A stretch of DNA of 32,500 nucleotides from Penaeus vannamei (Eukaryota; Arthropoda; Malacostraca; Decapoda; Penaeidae), in assembly GCF_042767895.1 (NCBI RefSeq), contig NC_091555.1, positions 4,993,370-5,025,869 on the forward strand, read 5' to 3'. Each line of letters starts with the position of its first letter. Within the stretch, counting starts at the first letter, position 1. Shown piece after piece: positions 31,376-32,500 of this stretch. The translations under genes and the position numbers were made by a program. The notes under the pieces are model-generated. The model searched no databases, was not told where the DNA came from, and saw only the letters and a program-made list of their open reading frames with translations.

Positions 31376-31830
31376 GAACTTGCCTCCACTCAACAAACCA
31401 AAAAAGAACACATTCATTAGACACAAAAGTAAAGGTCAAAATTGAGTCTAAAATAAATAAAACAAAAAAAATATATTTCATCTGACTAATAGAGACCAAT
31501 TAACCGTTACCGAGGACACTTCGACCTGTTTCTTTCCTCGATTCTATTAAGTTACAGGATTAACGACAGGGGGGGATTAAGGGAGATTACGTTACGTCTC
31601 TATATTCGGATTTATACATGATACACTCATAATGATATTATATGTGTTTATTTTTTCTCTGGCGTTTTCTGTGTTGCGCTAGATTAACTTTTATTCTGTG
31701 TGAGAAGAAGAAGAAAAAAAATGAAAACCATATTGGAAAAACGTTTTTTTTTTTTTCTTTTCTTCAGATTTATAGGCTGCATTTTCAGCACTTGGCAACA
31801 GCGCATCATGTGGTCATGTCATTCCCTTTT
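31376..31830. other. Unique AT-rich region
   Basis: About 455 bp of complex sequence with a G7 run (31569-31575) and a T-run near 31745. TTTTCTTTTCTTCAG at 31754-31768 resembles a 3' splice site, but no exon-like continuation is visible before the CT tract. No gene called. Confidence 0.5.
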
Positions 31831-32500
31831 CTCTTTGCCTCTTTGTCTTTGGTCTCTCTCTGTCTACCTCTCTCTCTCTCCCTTTCTGTCTCTGTCTAAC
31901 TCTCTCTCTCTCCCTTTCTGTCTCTGTCTACCTCTCTCTCTCTCTCCCTTTCTGTGTCTATCTCTCTCTCTCTCTCTCTCCCTTTCTGTCTCTGTCTACC
32001 TCTCCCTCTGTCTCTCTCTCTCTCCCTTTCTGTCTTCATACCTATACCTCTCTCTCTTCCTCTCCCTTTTGTCTCTGTCATACCTCTTCTCTCTCTCTGT
32101 TGTCATCTTCTGCCTCTCTCTCTCTCTTTGTCTGTTCTACCTCTCTCTCTCCCTTTCTGTCTCTGTCTACCTCTCTCTCTTCCCTCACCTCCCCTTTCTC
32201 TGTGTCTCTCTATCTCTCCCTCTCTCTCTCTCCCTTTCTGTCTCTGTTCTACCTCTCTGCCTCTCTCTCTCTCTCTCCCTTTCTGTCTCTGTCTCCCTCT
32301 CTCTGCTCTTCCTCTCCCCTTTTTGTCTCTGTCTACCTCTCTCTCTCTCTTTATTACTCTGTCACCTCGTTCACTCTCTCCCTCTCTCTCTTTGTCTCTG
32401 TCTACCTCGCTCCCTCTCTCCCTTTCTGGCTCTCTCTACTTCTACCTCTCTTTCTTTCTGTCTCTCTCTACCCCTCTCTCTCTGTCTACCTCTTTCTTCC
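31831..32500. repeat. CT-rich minisatellite, about 32-50 bp unit, open at right edge
   Basis: CCCTTTCTGTCTCTGTCTACC alternates with (CT)n blocks: CCCTTTCTG near 31880, 31912, 31947, 31980, 32022, 32151, 32230 and 32278, with more irregular copies after 32040. The array continues past the window end. Confidence 0.88.

Noticed and set aside
31754..31830. TTTTCTTTTCTTCAG as a 3' splice site with a following exon
   Set aside because: Pyrimidine tract plus CAG is frequent in this pyrimidine-rich sequence, and the putative exon runs into a CT minisatellite with no recognisable protein.

Overview
This window is eukaryotic and almost entirely tandem-repeat DNA. I found no protein-coding gene, RNA gene or prokaryotic feature that I can support. 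The mix is thousands of bases of minisatellite, long (GA/CT)n, (CA/TG)n, (AT)n, CTT/CCT and GGGA tracts, poly-A runs, and short AT-rich unique islands. That mix fits an arthropod genome very rich in simple repeats. A decapod crustacean (penaeid-like) is my best guess. This is inference from repeat texture only, since no diagnostic gene is present.

Layout. (1) 1-10503 is a purine-rich minisatellite with a 34-bp unit, about 310 copies, running off the left edge. (2) 10504-11440 is unique sequence interrupted by a GA/GGGA microsatellite. (3) 11441-19968 is a second, GC-richer minisatellite with a 40-bp unit, about 213 copies, with decayed edge monomers. (4) 20041-20824 is unique flank and a polypyrimidine tract. 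(5) 20825-23024 is a 2,200-bp segment bounded by 44-bp inverted repeats (43/44 identical), enclosing GA and CT tracts and two unique islands. (6) 23025-26300 is a long polypyrimidine block that flips to a polypurine block around a short unique island near 25.07 kb. (7) 26301-28620 has unique islands, an A-rich ~54-bp tandem repeat with (AT)n expansion, a G-rich minisatellite and a T-rich ~70-bp tandem repeat. (8) 28634-29520 is a G-rich then C-rich block. (9) 29521-32500 alternates unique islands with TG, CT, poly-A and CA microsatellites and ends in a CT-rich minisatellite.

Very long open frames cross both large arrays (over 2,500 codons on the minus strand of the 34-bp array; three parallel plus-strand frames of about 5 kb in the 40-bp array). 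They follow from arithmetic: both periods leave remainder 1 on division by 3, and one strand of each consensus lacks stop codons in any frame. I do not call them genes.

The most notable signals are: a 16-bp copy of the right-hand flank of the 34-bp array lying inside it, more than 10 kb away; a 224-bp identical block duplicated within that array; the near-perfect length rigidity of the 40-bp array, with an invariant core and a variable tail; a run of three variant monomers that places one stop codon in each of the three frames; and the 2.2-kb inverted-repeat-bounded segment.
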